Part shown: one piece after another, positions 1 through 8,465 of the stretch
Numbering within the stretch: the stretch's first letter is position 1
Layout: each line of letters opens with the position of its first letter
Assembly (NCBI GenBank): GCA_964438705.1
Contig: CAYTKQ010000004.1
Span: forward strand, 62,001-126,000
Reading direction: 5' to 3'
Length of the DNA: 64,000 bases
From: Christensenella sp964438705
Lineage (GTDB): Bacteria; Bacillota; Clostridia; Christensenellales; Christensenellaceae
Notes under the pieces: model-generated
Seen by the model: only the letters and a program-made list of their open reading frames with translations
What the model was told of the DNA's origin: nothing
Databases searched by the model: none
Position numbers and translations under genes: made by a program

Positions 1-806
1 GAGCGATTCGGATCCGTCGTGTTTGCGGCGCCTTTGATTGACAACGTTCCGGCAGTAGTCGTGCCATCAAACGTATAATTCGCCAGAGCCGCGTCGCCCG
101 CAGTTTTCGCCGCGTTCAAAGCAGACGCGATGTCTTTCGCTACATCATTTGCAGTGTTGCCGGTCTGTGTGACATTATAGGATTTTCCGGCAAATGTAAT
201 TGTGTAGTCGGCAGCCTGACCGGTAGCACCCGACAAATTGAACGTATACTCTGCTGTCGCCGCCGCTACTGCCGCCACGCCCTTGGTGGTGATCTGATGC
301 GTGATGGCCGTGTTGTTCGCCGGGTTCACCGTCTCGCTCACGTTTACGCCAGACGTCGCAGCGCTTCTCTGCGGACCAACATAGGACAGGGAACCGTCGA
401 GGATCTTCATGTTGTTGAACGTGGTCTGTTCCGCAACGTCGTTGATCTCACGCTTCAGCTGCTCGAACTCTTTTGCAAGCGCGTTACGGTCAAGCGTCTG
501 GTTGGTGCCCGTCGCGGACTGGTTCGCAAGCTCGTTCATTCTCTGCAGCATGGAATGTGTTTCCTGCAGCGCGCCTTCAGCCGTCTGTACCAGCGAAATA
601 GCATCCTGCGAGTTCTTCGTAGCCATGTTCAGGCCGCGGATCTGCGAACGCATTTTCTCTGAGATAGCGAGGCCGGCAGCGTCGTCGCCCGCGCGGTTGA
701 TGCGGTAGCCGGACGAGAGCTTTTCAGCGCTCTTGGAAACGTTGTCGTTGTTGATGGTGTACTGACGATGTGTGTTCAGTGCCATAATGTTGTTTTGAAT
801 TCTCAT
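1..806 (-). CDS. hag: Flagellin, N-terminal part (cut by the window edge)
   Basis: Structural subunit of the flagellar filament, exported through the flagellar type III apparatus. On the minus strand the frame opens with MRIQNNIMALNTHRQ and continues through the flagellin signature LSSGYRINRAGDDAAGL. The conserved D0/D1 N-terminal domain covers about residues 1-140; an Ala/Thr/Gly-rich variable region follows and runs off the window, so the C-terminal domain is not seen. The ATG at 806-804 has a GGAGG ribosome binding site about 8 nt upstream (815-819). It is transcribed apart from the main cluster, from a sigma-28-type promoter at 1001-1028, with a long leader carrying candidate CsrA sites. 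The N-terminal domain makes the family assignment secure. Confidence 0.97.
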   Translation of the reverse strand, partial: MRIQNNIMALNTHRQYTINNDNVSKSAEKLSSGYRINRAGDDAAGLAISEKMRSQIRGLNMATKNSQDAISLVQTAEGALQETHSMLQRMNELANQSATGTNQTLDRNALAKEFEQLKREINDVAEQTTFNNMKILDGSLSYVGPQRSAATSGVNVSETVNPANNTAITHQITTKGVAAVAAATAEYTFNLSGATGQAADYTITFAGKSYNVTQTGNTANDVAKDIASALNAAKTAGDAALANYTFDGTTTAGTLSIKGAANTTDPNR

Positions 807-994
807 GATAAATACCTCCGTGTATTTGTTTGATTTACCTGCCGGCCAGAATTCGGTTGACCGATAGGCATCAGGCCCCATAAGGTTCGCATTCTATGCG
901 GGAGCCTTGTTTGTTGGGAAACAAACTCATGCGGTTCAGTGTTTCGGAGTGACGTCCCACCGTCCACAAGAAACAGCCTGTTTTTGCGTCCCTG
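807..994 (-). promoter_or_regulatory. Structured flagellin 5' leader with candidate CsrA sites
   Basis: The stretch between the predicted transcription start (about 994) and the flagellin ATG has no gene. In the transcript sense it forms several short perfect hairpins: 909-926 (7-bp stem, 4-nt loop), 888-900 (CGCAT stem) and 853-864 (TCGG/CCGA). A GACG/CGTC stem at 951-964 presents GUGGGA in its loop, which is how CsrA sites usually look. Further GGA motifs lie at 963-965 and in the Shine-Dalgarno (815-819). In Bacillus subtilis CsrA blocks hag translation this way and FliW relieves it; both genes are in this window. Assigning the same role here is inference. Confidence 0.5.
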
Positions 995-1000
995 TTTATT

Positions 1001-1028
1001 CTTTCGGATAAATCAAAATAAAACTTTA
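1001..1028 (-). promoter_or_regulatory. Sigma-28-type promoter of flagellin
   Basis: On the minus strand TAAA (1025-1028) and TCCGAAAG (1001-1008) are separated by 16 nt. This fits the flagellar sigma factor consensus (TAAA, 15-16 nt, GCCGATAA-like) and has the same TAAAGTT start and spacing as the elements at 26790 and 47881. The position upstream of flagellin supports the call. The rest of 1029-1284 is AT-rich and shows no gene. Confidence 0.7.
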
Positions 1029-1284
1029 GCAGTTTTTTTATAAAAGTTCAATATTTTAATGCGTGGTTAAAAGAAGGGTGAAGCAAAAAGAATAAAGTAA
1101 GTAAAAAAAGATGTTTAAATTTATTAAAAAAGCGACATTATATATTGTATAAATAGATTTTCAGGTGTATGATGGGGATGATAAATGTGTTTCCTATTTA
1201 TATGAAATGCGCAGAGGTTAAGCGCATGCGAATTGTGAGCCACAGACTTTAGGGATCGGCAACGACCCGGAGGGAGGGAAAATC

Positions 1285-1998
1285 ATGATCGGTTCGGTAA
1301 GCGGCAGTTCATATGATCTCAACGCGATCGGAAATGTGGGCCAGTATGCCTCCAATCTTGTGAAAACCTATATGACCTCAGCCAAAACGGGTGCGGCAAG
1401 CGGCGGCGCGGGAACCTATCAGGATACGATCGAAAAAACCACCGGCGATACGCTGCGCTTTGCGCAGGAAAATGTTTCCAATCTAAAAAATATGAAGGGA
1501 GCGGCAGCTTCCCTTGAAAACGCGGCACGCGGGCTTGGCGCGGGCGCTTCGGCGGAGGACGTGGCAAAGGCGGCGGAGAATTTTGCGTCGGCTTACAACA
1601 AAACGGTCTCTTATTTGTCGTCCGGCGCAGCAGACGGCGCGGGTGCACAAAAGGCGCTTTCGCTGGTGGCAGACAACCGTATGACGGAAAGCTCTGCGGC
1701 AAAATACGGCGGGTATGCGGCCAGTCGTCTGCAGACGATGGGTATTTCAATCGACAAGGACGGCAAAATGCAGGTGGATCACAAAAAGCTGATCGCTACG
1801 GCGGAAGAGCGCCCGACGGCAGTGAAGGCAATGCTTTCCGGGCGGGGAAGCGTGGCTGAAACGATGCAGGAAAATGCGGACAAGGCGATGCGCATTCCGG
1901 CGGCGACCTACACCGATTTCAGCAAGATGAAGGTGTCGGACAGCCTGATCAGTATGTTGATGCCGGGCAGAGGATTTTTGTTCGACATATCGCTGTGA
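1285..1998 (+). CDS. Short protein resembling the FliD C-terminal region
   Basis: A 237-residue protein with no full-length family match that I recognise. About residues 95-200 resemble the C-terminal part of the filament cap FliD: a FASAYNKTVSYL helix, then LQTMGISIDKDGKMQVDHKK followed by a helix ending in VKAMLSG, as in the usual pattern lGIxxDkdGkLxlD...l...v..lf. The N-terminal FliD region and hook-interaction repeats are absent. The first 50 residues are Ser/Gly/Ala-rich, as in exported axial proteins. The ATG has a strong GGAGGGAGG site. It diverges from flagellin and is followed by a terminator, so it is probably a single-gene unit. It may be an exported flagellar accessory protein; function unknown. 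Confidence 0.55.
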   Translation: MIGSVSGSSYDLNAIGNVGQYASNLVKTYMTSAKTGAASGGAGTYQDTIEKTTGDTLRFAQENVSNLKNMKGAAASLENAARGLGAGASAEDVAKAAENFASAYNKTVSYLSSGAADGAGAQKALSLVADNRMTESSAAKYGGYAASRLQTMGISIDKDGKMQVDHKKLIATAEERPTAVKAMLSGRGSVAETMQENADKAMRIPAATYTDFSKMKVSDSLISMLMPGRGFLFDISL

Positions 1999-2080
1999 TT
2001 GTAAAGAAATTGTAAAGAAGTTGTAAAAGATAATGATATGGTCGCCCCGCAGGAAGCGGACAGGGCGGATGCGAAAATGC

Positions 2081-2116
2081 AAAAAAGCAGGAGGCGAATC
2101 GGTTTTCTGCTTTTTT
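2081..2116 (+). terminator. Rho-independent terminator
   Basis: AAAAAAGCAG (2081-2090) pairs perfectly with CTGCTTTTTT (2107-2116) around a 16-nt loop, giving a T-run at the 3' side. It lies 83 nt after the FliD-C-like gene and before the promoter of the chemotaxis genes, so it isolates the two units. The A/T-rich stem could also work on the other strand. Confidence 0.65.
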
Positions 2117-2174
2117 AAACCAAAATGTGCTGTGTTGAAATGGCTGTACTGTGCCAAGGAAGTATATGTTTTGA

Positions 2175-2203
2175 TTGACAAAAACGTGATATTTTGTTAG
2201 TAT
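2175..2203 (+). promoter_or_regulatory. Sigma-A-type promoter of the chemotaxis/flagellar cluster
   Basis: TTGACA (2175-2180) is followed after 17 nt by TAGTAT (2198-2203): a perfect -35 and a 4/6 -10 at the ideal spacing. It sits after the terminator at 2081-2116 and is the only good vegetative promoter visible before cheC. I infer that it drives the start of the large cluster. Confidence 0.6.
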
Positions 2204-2209
2204 GGGTCT

Positions 2210-2437
2210 ATGAAAATGCGGGGGTTTCCAGCATTTTTTATGAAAATGAGATTTTGATCAAAAACAAAGCCGGAAAAACGCTTGCTTGACGGCTATTTGG
2301 GGGCAGCGGGATGCACAAGGAAAAAGGGAAATGTATTGGATTGGTTAATAATACTATTGAAAGATAGTATTATTTCTCTTTTGTTTGGAACTGTGATGTA
2401 GACGGCTACACGAAATCAAGACAGTAAGGAATGGTTG
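2210..2437 (+). promoter_or_regulatory. Long untranslated leader of cheC with attenuator-like hairpins
   Basis: About 225 nt separate the predicted transcription start from cheC and no reading frame is convincing. The stretch holds a hairpin at 2213-2237 (AAAATGC/GCATTTT followed by Ts), an AGCCG/CGGCT pairing at 2268-2294, and a perfect 11-bp stem at 2347-2374 (6-nt loop TGAAAG) followed by TTTCTCTTTTG. The last resembles an intrinsic terminator. I could not match the leader to a known riboswitch consensus, including both c-di-GMP classes. A regulatory role is inference. Confidence 0.4.
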
Positions 2438-3052
2438 ATGATGGAAAACGAGATGCAAATCACCGCAAATGATCTCGATATGCTCAGAGAGATCGCCAAT
2501 ATCGGAGCGGGAAACGCGGCGTCTGCACTGTCGGAAATGACGGGCCAGACGATCGACATCAGCGTTCCGAACTGCGAGATGATCGGCTATTCCGAAATCG
2601 CCGACCGCATGGGCGGCGCGGAAAATATTATTTTGGGCATGCTGGTGCAGATGAGCGGAGACATGGAAGGATATATCCTGCTCGCACAGGGGCTTGCCGA
2701 TGCGCGGAGCACCATAAAATCGCTGATGGGCGTGGAGCTTGACGAAGAGGACATGAACCTCGAGGATTATGAACCGATGCGCGAGGTGTGCAACATTCTT
2801 GCGGGGACGTATCTGTCGGCGCTGTCCTCGATGATGAGCCTTTCGATCACGCCGAGCGTTCCGGAAATGACGATCGATATGGCCATGGCCATTATGAATG
2901 TCCCGGTGTATATGTACGGCGATCTGGGAGAATTCGTGCTGCTGCTCAACACGAGGTTTGGCGGAGCCGTCGAAGGAATCAAGGGGAACTTTTTCCTGAT
3001 ACCGACGATCGAATCCTTAGAGACTCTGAAGAAAGCGTTGCTGATGGAATGA
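2438..3052 (+). CDS. cheC: CheY-P phosphatase CheC
   Basis: CheC removes phosphate from CheY-P and works with CheD in adaptation. Both family active-site helices are visible: EIANIGAGNAASALSEMTG near residue 20 and EVCNILAGTYLSALS near residue 115, each with the Glu and Asn needed for catalysis. The length of 204 residues is normal. The start could be TTG 2435, ATG 2438 or ATG 2441; ATG 2438 is 7 nt from the AAGGA at 2426-2430 and is preferred. It is the first gene of the large plus-strand cluster, and cheD follows 1 nt after its stop. The window has a second protein of this type, FliY. Confidence 0.93.
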   Translation: MMENEMQITANDLDMLREIANIGAGNAASALSEMTGQTIDISVPNCEMIGYSEIADRMGGAENIILGMLVQMSGDMEGYILLAQGLADARSTIKSLMGVELDEEDMNLEDYEPMREVCNILAGTYLSALSSMMSLSITPSVPEMTIDMAMAIMNVPVYMYGDLGEFVLLLNTRFGGAVEGIKGNFFLIPTIESLETLKKALLME

Positions 3053-3053
3053 T

Positions 3054-3536
3054 ATGGAAAAAACCTTGATTATCGGCATGGCGGAGCTTGGGGTCGTGAA
3101 GAGCCCGCAGCATATCGCTACGCTTGGCCTCGGATCGTGCGTCGGGATCGTGCTATACGATCAGGTGAATAAAATAGGCGGGATGGTGCATGTCGTTATG
3201 CCGGACAGCGGAAAGCGGCCGGGTGTGGTGCGTGCCAAATTTGCGGATACGGGAGCGGAGGAGCTCTTGAACCAGATGCTTAGGGCTGGCGCAAGGCGGG
3301 ATGCGATCATCGCAAAGCTGGCGGGCGGCGCCCATATGTTTGGGGCGATCACGAAAAACGACACGATGAAAATCGGCGACAGAAATGCCTTTAACAGCAA
3401 GATGGCCGTGCTGAAGCTGAAGATCAGAATCGTAGCGGAGGACCTCGGCGGAAGCTATGGACGCACCATCGAGCTCAACCCGCTCGACGGAGGGCTCATG
3501 GTGAAGACGGTGGGACAGGGAGTTAAAGTATTATAA
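3054..3536 (+). CDS. cheD: Chemoreceptor glutamine deamidase CheD
   Basis: Deamidates specific glutamines in chemoreceptors and binds CheC. The fold and catalytic residues are clear: Thr23 and Cys29 in TLGLGSCVGIVLYD and His46 in GGMVHVVMPDS, followed by AKFADTG. At 160 residues it has the usual length. It starts 1 nt after cheC ends, so the two are probably co-translated, in keeping with the CheC-CheD complex known from Bacillus and Thermotoga. About 80 nt with an AGGAGGA site separate it from cheY. Confidence 0.95.
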   Translation: MEKTLIIGMAELGVVKSPQHIATLGLGSCVGIVLYDQVNKIGGMVHVVMPDSGKRPGVVRAKFADTGAEELLNQMLRAGARRDAIIAKLAGGAHMFGAITKNDTMKIGDRNAFNSKMAVLKLKIRIVAEDLGGSYGRTIELNPLDGGLMVKTVGQGVKVL

Positions 3537-3617
3537 GGCGTTTGCGGGAAAGAACACGAAGCGCGTGAAAGCCTGCTGGATAATTTATTACAGGTAGTTT
3601 AGGAGGACATTTAGTTT

Positions 3618-3974
3618 ATGAAAAAGGTTTTGGTTGTGGACGACGCAGCGTTCATGAGGCTTACAATCAAGAACATGCTCTCAAAAAATGGTTTTGAGGT
3701 TGTGGGCGAGGCCGAAAACGGCGTGCAGGCGATCCAAAAATGTACGGAGCTGCAGCCGGACATCATTACGCTGGATATTACCATGCCGGAAATGACGGGA
3801 ATCGAGGCTTTAAAAGAGATCATGAAGATCCGTCCGCAAAGCAACGTCGTGATGGTTTCCGCGCTGGGGCAGGAAGGAATGGTCAAAGAGGCCGTTATGC
3901 TTGGCGCGAAGGGTTTTGTTGTGAAACCGTTTAAGGAAGACATCATCGTATCCGCACTCAGCAAGTTTAAGTGA
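3618..3974 (+). CDS. cheY: Chemotaxis response regulator CheY
   Basis: A single receiver domain of 118 residues. The acidic pocket (Asp8, Asp9), the phosphorylation site Asp53 in LDITMPEMTG, Ser81 and Lys103 in KPF are all present. CheY-P binds the flagellar switch proteins FliM and FliY, both encoded downstream, and in Gram-positive systems promotes counter-clockwise rotation. It has its own AGGAGGA site and sits just before cheA, its kinase. No output domain is attached, which separates it from CheB and CheV in this cluster. Confidence 0.95.
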   Translation: MKKVLVVDDAAFMRLTIKNMLSKNGFEVVGEAENGVQAIQKCTELQPDIITLDITMPEMTGIEALKEIMKIRPQSNVVMVSALGQEGMVKEAVMLGAKGFVVKPFKEDIIVSALSKFK

Positions 3975-4026
3975 GGCGGCAGCTGCGCGAAAAGCAACGA
4001 TGCCGGACAACGGGGAGTGAGCGAAC

Positions 4027-6123
4027 ATGAATGAAATGGAATCCATGATCCCAACCTACATACTGGAATGCAGCCAGTTGCTCGAACAGCTCGAAGAGCT
4101 GCTGTTGGGTGGAGAAAAAAACGCAAGCCTTTCAAAAGAACAAATTGACGAAACGTTCCGCGTGATGCACACCATCAAGGGCTCGTCGGCCATGATGGAT
4201 TTCAACGGCATCGCGGTGCTTGCGCACGCAATCGAGGACCTGTTCTCGAAAATAAGGGAAAAGACCCCGCCGGATTCGGAGTGGGATCATATTTTTGACG
4301 TTACGCTGGAGGCGATCGATTTTTTCAAGGGAGAAATTGAGCGGCTGCAAGACGGCGAAACGCCTGACCGCGAGGCCACGGAGATGGTCAATGAGCTTCA
4401 CGCGATGCGCAACAGACTTGAAGGCGTGGAGGAGGAGGCAGCTGCGAAAGGCGAAACGGGCGCCGCTGCGCAGGAGACGGACGAGGCGGGCATGCAGATC
4501 GCCACGGATCTTTTGTCTCAGCTCGAGGCGCAGAGCGGCGAGCGGAAATGCCTTGCAAAAATGACATTTGAAGAGGACTGCCAGATGGAGACCGTGCGCG
4601 CCTATGGCGTAATGATGGCCATCAAGGACCTCTATACCAATATTGTGACATACCCGGCCGACCTCGAGGACAATCATGACGAGGAAATCGTGAAGAACGG
4701 CTTTTGGCTGGCGTATGCGACGACAGAGGACTGTGAAGAAATTATCCGGCAAAAGCTGGAAGAGACGATGTTTGTGGAGCGCGTGGAATATGGCGAAGAG
4801 GAAAGCGCCGCCGCGGACGCGGATCAGCAGGAAGAGCAGCCCGAACCGGCGGCCGTGCAGGAAGCTGACATCGCGCCCGAGCCTGAACAGGTCAAGATCG
4901 TAGCAACACCCGTACCCGCCGCAGAGCAGAAAAAGGGCACGGAGGAAAAGGTACAAAAGCAGAGCTTTATCAACGTCAACGTGACAAAAATCGACAAGCT
5001 GATGAACCTGGTCGGCGAGATCGTGACGACGGAGTCGATGGTCACGAAAAACGCGGAAGTTGTGAACCTGCATCTGGAAAGCTTTGAGAAGCAGGCAAGA
5101 CAGCTTAGGAAGCTGACGGACGAATTGCAGGATATTGTGATGTCGATCCGCATGGTGCCGATCGCGGGGACGTTCCACAAGATGCAGCGCATCGTGCGCG
5201 ACATCTGCAAAAAGACAAACAAGAGCGCGGACCTCGTGATCATCGGCGAGGACACGGAAGTGGATAAGAACATTATAGATAATCTGTCGGACCCGCTGAT
5301 GCATTTGATCCGCAACGCGATGGATCACGGCATCGAAACGCCGGAGGACAGGGAAGCTGCGGGCAAGGACCCCAAGGGCGTTGTGACGCTGGAGGCAAAC
5401 AGCACCAGCGGCGACGTTATTGTGCGCGTGAGCGACAACGGCAGGGGCATGGACCGCGAAAAAATCATACAAAAGGCGTATGAGAAAGGCCTGACGACCA
5501 AGCCGGAAAATGAGATTTCTGATAAGGAAGCCTACGGCTTTACGCTGATGCCGGGTTTTTCCACCAACGATGAGGTGACGGAGTATTCGGGCCGCGGCGT
5601 GGGCATGGACGTCGTGCACAAGAACCTTGAAAAGGTCGGCGGCAGCATCAGTGTGGACAGCGAAAAGGGGAAGGGCACGACGATCACGATGCACATCCCG
5701 CTGACGCTTGCGATATTGGACGGAATGAAGATCACGGTGGGTAAATCGACCTATATTGTGCCCACGCTTGCAATACGTGAATCGCTCGAACCGCGGCTGC
5801 ATAAAATCATTACCGAGCCGAACCAGAATGAAATGATCATCATACGCGGGATATGTTATCCGATCCTGCGCCTGAACCGGATATTCAATGTGGAAGGGGC
5901 GACGGAGGACTTCAATCAGGGTATTATGGTCCTTGTGGAAAGCGAGATGGGCACCGCGTGTCTCTTTGCGGATGAGCTGCTTGGAGAGCAGCAGGCGGTC
6001 GTGAAGCCACTGCCCCTTTATGTAACCAAGACGATCGGCCGGGTGAAAGGCATCAGCGGATGCAGCATCATGGGCGACGGCGGGATCGCGCTGATCCTGG
6101 ATATCAACAATCTTTTGGCCTAA
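4027..6123 (+). CDS. cheA: Chemotaxis histidine kinase CheA
   Basis: The sensor kinase of the chemoreceptor array. Domains in order: Hpt domain with phospho-accepting His48 in MHTIKGSSAMM; a P2 domain for CheY binding near residues 165-250; an acidic, Pro/Gln-rich linker; the P3 dimerisation helices from KIDKLMNLVGEIV near 320; the HATPase domain with N box HLIRNAMDHGIE, DNGRGMD and GRGVGMDVV; and a C-terminal CheW-like P5 domain. At 698 residues it is full length and all key residues are present. It lies between its substrate cheY and its coupling protein cheW. Confidence 0.97.
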   Translation: MNEMESMIPTYILECSQLLEQLEELLLGGEKNASLSKEQIDETFRVMHTIKGSSAMMDFNGIAVLAHAIEDLFSKIREKTPPDSEWDHIFDVTLEAIDFFKGEIERLQDGETPDREATEMVNELHAMRNRLEGVEEEAAAKGETGAAAQETDEAGMQIATDLLSQLEAQSGERKCLAKMTFEEDCQMETVRAYGVMMAIKDLYTNIVTYPADLEDNHDEEIVKNGFWLAYATTEDCEEIIRQKLEETMFVERVEYGEEESAAADADQQEEQPEPAAVQEADIAPEPEQVKIVATPVPAAEQKKGTEEKVQKQSFINVNVTKIDKLMNLVGEIVTTESMVTKNAEVVNLHLESFEKQARQLRKLTDELQDIVMSIRMVPIAGTFHKMQRIVRDICKKTNKSADLVIIGEDTEVDKNIIDNLSDPLMHLIRNAMDHGIETPEDREAAGKDPKGVVTLEANSTSGDVIVRVSDNGRGMDREKIIQKAYEKGLTTKPENEISDKEAYGFTLMPGFSTNDEVTEYSGRGVGMDVVHKNLEKVGGSISVDSEKGKGTTITMHIPLTLAILDGMKITVGKSTYIVPTLAIRESLEPRLHKIITEPNQNEMIIIRGICYPILRLNRIFNVEGATEDFNQGIMVLVESEMGTACLFADELLGEQQAVVKPLPLYVTKTIGRVKGISGCSIMGDGGIALILDINNLLA

Positions 6124-6159
6124 CGCGCGCAGGTGCGTTACCGGCGGGGAGGAATGACC

Positions 6160-6627
6160 TTGGACGAGAAAGAAATCATGCAGGATGCGGATCACTCAAA
6201 GAAGTATCTGACGTTCTATATCAATGAACAGCGCTACGGGATACCGATTTCTCTTGTGATGGAGATCATCGGGATGCAGTCCGTCGCGGAGGTGCCGGAA
6301 TTTCCGGCCTATGCAAAGGGGATCATCAACTTAAGAGGGTTGATCGTTCCGCTGATCGATGTAAATCTGCGTATCGGATATGTCGAGCGCGAATACACGG
6401 AGCGGACATGTGTGATCGTGGTGGACGTACAGGGCATCGAGATCGGCCTGATCGTCGACGAGGTGGACGAGGTGATCGATATCCGCGACAAGGATATCAA
6501 TCCGCCGCCGCAGAACGCGACCACGGAAGCGGACCAGTATGTCAGCGGCATTGCGGTTTTGCCGGACAAGCTGATTTTACTGATGTCCTGCGAACAAATC
6601 ATTGGCGATGAGTGTTTTGGGGTATAA
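6160..6627 (+). CDS. cheW: Chemotaxis coupling protein CheW
   Basis: Bridges CheA and the chemoreceptors. The CheW fold is evident: YLTFYINEQRYGIPISLV, then FPAYAKGIINLRGLIVPLIDV and CVIVVDVQGIEIGLIVDEVDEV. ATG 6154 lies only 1 nt after the strong GGGGAGG (6146-6152), whereas the in-frame TTG at 6160 is 7 nt away, so TTG is the likelier start and gives 155 residues. Further upstream GTG 6133 would add unconserved residues. It is followed after 47 nt by the chemoreceptor gene. Confidence 0.92.
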   Translation: MDEKEIMQDADHSKKYLTFYINEQRYGIPISLVMEIIGMQSVAEVPEFPAYAKGIINLRGLIVPLIDVNLRIGYVEREYTERTCVIVVDVQGIEIGLIVDEVDEVIDIRDKDINPPPQNATTEADQYVSGIAVLPDKLILLMSCEQIIGDECFGV

Positions 6628-6674
6628 AACACATTTAGCAATAATAAGGCAAGGACAATTGGGAGGATGCAAAG

Positions 6675-8435
6675 ATGAAGAACATGAAAATTGGCACTCG
6701 AATATTAGTCGGGTTCCTGGTCGCGATCTTGCTGACCGTTGCTTTGGGGATCGTGTCTATTTTAGGAATGAACACGATCGGCCAAAAGGTGATACAGATG
6801 CACGACGGACCGTACAGCGCTGAAAAGCTGATGGGAAAGATCGAGACCAGCGTGCATGAGGTAACCAAAAATATTTACATCATGCTGACGACGACGGACA
6901 AGGAAGAGATCGGCAATCTGAAGAGCCAGATCGACGAGAAAAATGCGCTGATCATGGAAAACATCACGAAGCTCAAAGAGATGTATCCGGAACACGCCGA
7001 CATTTTAGACAGCTTTACAAAGATCGTGACGGATGCGGCACCGATTTTTGAGGGGATCAACGAGGCGCAGATGGCGGACGACAATGAGACGACGCTGAAG
7101 CTTTTAGAGGAGCAGTTCCGTCCCGCGCTTCAAAGCGCGCTGAAGACGATCACACAGCTCGAAGATGCGGTGACGACAGAAGCGTCGGATTTCATAAAGG
7201 AATCCCAAAGAACGCTTCTGCAAAACATCCTCACCATAGCGATTCTGCTGGGCGTGGAGGTGGTCGTTTCCATGATCCTCGCGATCGCGATAACAAGAGG
7301 CATCAGAAAGCCGGTTGCGGAGTGTGTGGAGGCAACGACGCAGATCGCGCAGGGCAACCTCGAGGTGAGCGTGAAGCACACATCCAATGACGAACTTGGC
7401 GCGCTGGCGGACAACGTTCGTTCTATGGTTGGCACACTGAAATCCTACATCGGCGAGATATCCGATATTCTGCGCGAGGTGGCGAACGGAAATCTCGATG
7501 TGGAGACAAAAGAAAATTATATGGGGAACTTCAAGGTCATCGGCACTTCGCTCGACCGCATCATTTCCTCGTTGAACAGCACGCTGGAAGGAATGGAACA
7601 GTCTGCGGGGCAGGTGGCCATCGGCGCGAACGAGGTGTCGCGCGGGGCACAGGCGCTGGCGCAGGGCGCGACGGAACAGTCGAGCTCGGTGCAGGAGCTG
7701 TCCGCTTCCATCGCGCACGTGAACGATCAGATTCAGAGCAACGCGCAGAGCGCGAAAGACACACAGGTGTTGATCGAAACGACGGCAGGCCTTGTGGGCG
7801 CGTGCAACGAGCACATGGAGGATATGCTTGCGTCGATGCGTGATATTGATACCAGCTCGGCGGAGATCGCCAAGATCATCAAGGTGATCGACGATATTTC
7901 CTTCCAGACCAATATACTGGCGCTGAACGCGGCTGTAGAGGCGGCGCGCGCGGGTGACGCAGGCAAGGGCTTTGCGGTGGTCGCGGACGAGGTTAGGAAC
8001 CTTGCCACCAAGAGCGCGGAAGCGGCGAAAGAGACCTCCGCACTCATCGAGGGATCGGTGGAGAAGGTGCAGATGGGCAACAAAAAGGCAACGGAAACGG
8101 CGGATGTACTCAAAGAAATCGTCGTGAACGCCGGACAAATCAGCACCAACATCGACGCGATCACGGAAGCGTCCGATGAACAGGCGCGCTCGGTGAGCGA
8201 GATCAACCTTGGAGTGGAGCAGATTTCTACGGTTGTGCAGACCAATTCCGCGACGGCCGAGGAAAGTGCTGCCGCGTCTGAGGAGCTTTCAGGACAGGCG
8301 GACATGATGAAGCAGATGGTTGCGCGGTTCCAGCTAAAGGGCACCCAGAAGCAGGACGTGATCAACATGTATGAGGGGGACGAAAGCGACGATGCGCTGA
8401 GCGGATTCGACCTTTCGGGCGGAGACAAGTACTGA
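6675..8435 (+). CDS. Methyl-accepting chemotaxis protein
   Basis: A transmembrane chemoreceptor of 586 residues. TM1 is about residues 9-31, an extracellular helical domain of about 150 residues (four-helix-bundle type) follows, and TM2 is about 184-207. A HAMP domain (RGIRKPVAECVEATTQIAQGN) and a second HAMP-like stretch near 265-300 precede the signalling domain, whose hairpin tip reads FQTNILALNAAVEAARAGDAG and continues as GKGFAVVADEVRNLA. Glu/Gln pairs in the flanking helices would serve CheR, CheB and CheD. The ligand cannot be predicted. It is the only chemoreceptor in the window and closes the first chemotaxis block. Confidence 0.95.
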   Translation: MKNMKIGTRILVGFLVAILLTVALGIVSILGMNTIGQKVIQMHDGPYSAEKLMGKIETSVHEVTKNIYIMLTTTDKEEIGNLKSQIDEKNALIMENITKLKEMYPEHADILDSFTKIVTDAAPIFEGINEAQMADDNETTLKLLEEQFRPALQSALKTITQLEDAVTTEASDFIKESQRTLLQNILTIAILLGVEVVVSMILAIAITRGIRKPVAECVEATTQIAQGNLEVSVKHTSNDELGALADNVRSMVGTLKSYIGEISDILREVANGNLDVETKENYMGNFKVIGTSLDRIISSLNSTLEGMEQSAGQVAIGANEVSRGAQALAQGATEQSSSVQELSASIAHVNDQIQSNAQSAKDTQVLIETTAGLVGACNEHMEDMLASMRDIDTSSAEIAKIIKVIDDISFQTNILALNAAVEAARAGDAGKGFAVVADEVRNLATKSAEAAKETSALIEGSVEKVQMGNKKATETADVLKEIVVNAGQISTNIDAITEASDEQARSVSEINLGVEQISTVVQTNSATAEESAAASEELSGQADMMKQMVARFQLKGTQKQDVINMYEGDESDDALSGFDLSGGDKY

Positions 8436-8465
8436 TTCAAACGGAAACGAACAAAATGAGCGCAA

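Noticed and set aside
960..1025. Possible c-di-GMP-I riboswitch before flagellin (GGGACGCAAA at 983-992 and a GAAA loop)
   Set aside because: Only one half of the consensus is present. The GAAA part lies in the sigma-28 -10 box, so it would not be transcribed, and the 5' half GGGCAAACC is absent.
1150..1177. Sigma-28-like promoter for the FliD-C-like gene
   Set aside because: TAAA is present but the -10 (TATGATGG) lacks the CGA core and the spacing is 14 nt, unlike the three good sites.
4132..6195. 687-codon open frame on the minus strand opposite cheA
   Set aside because: It is antisense to a clear full-length CheA, has no family motifs or ribosome site, and is rich in His/Arg/Asp as expected from the complement of biased codons.
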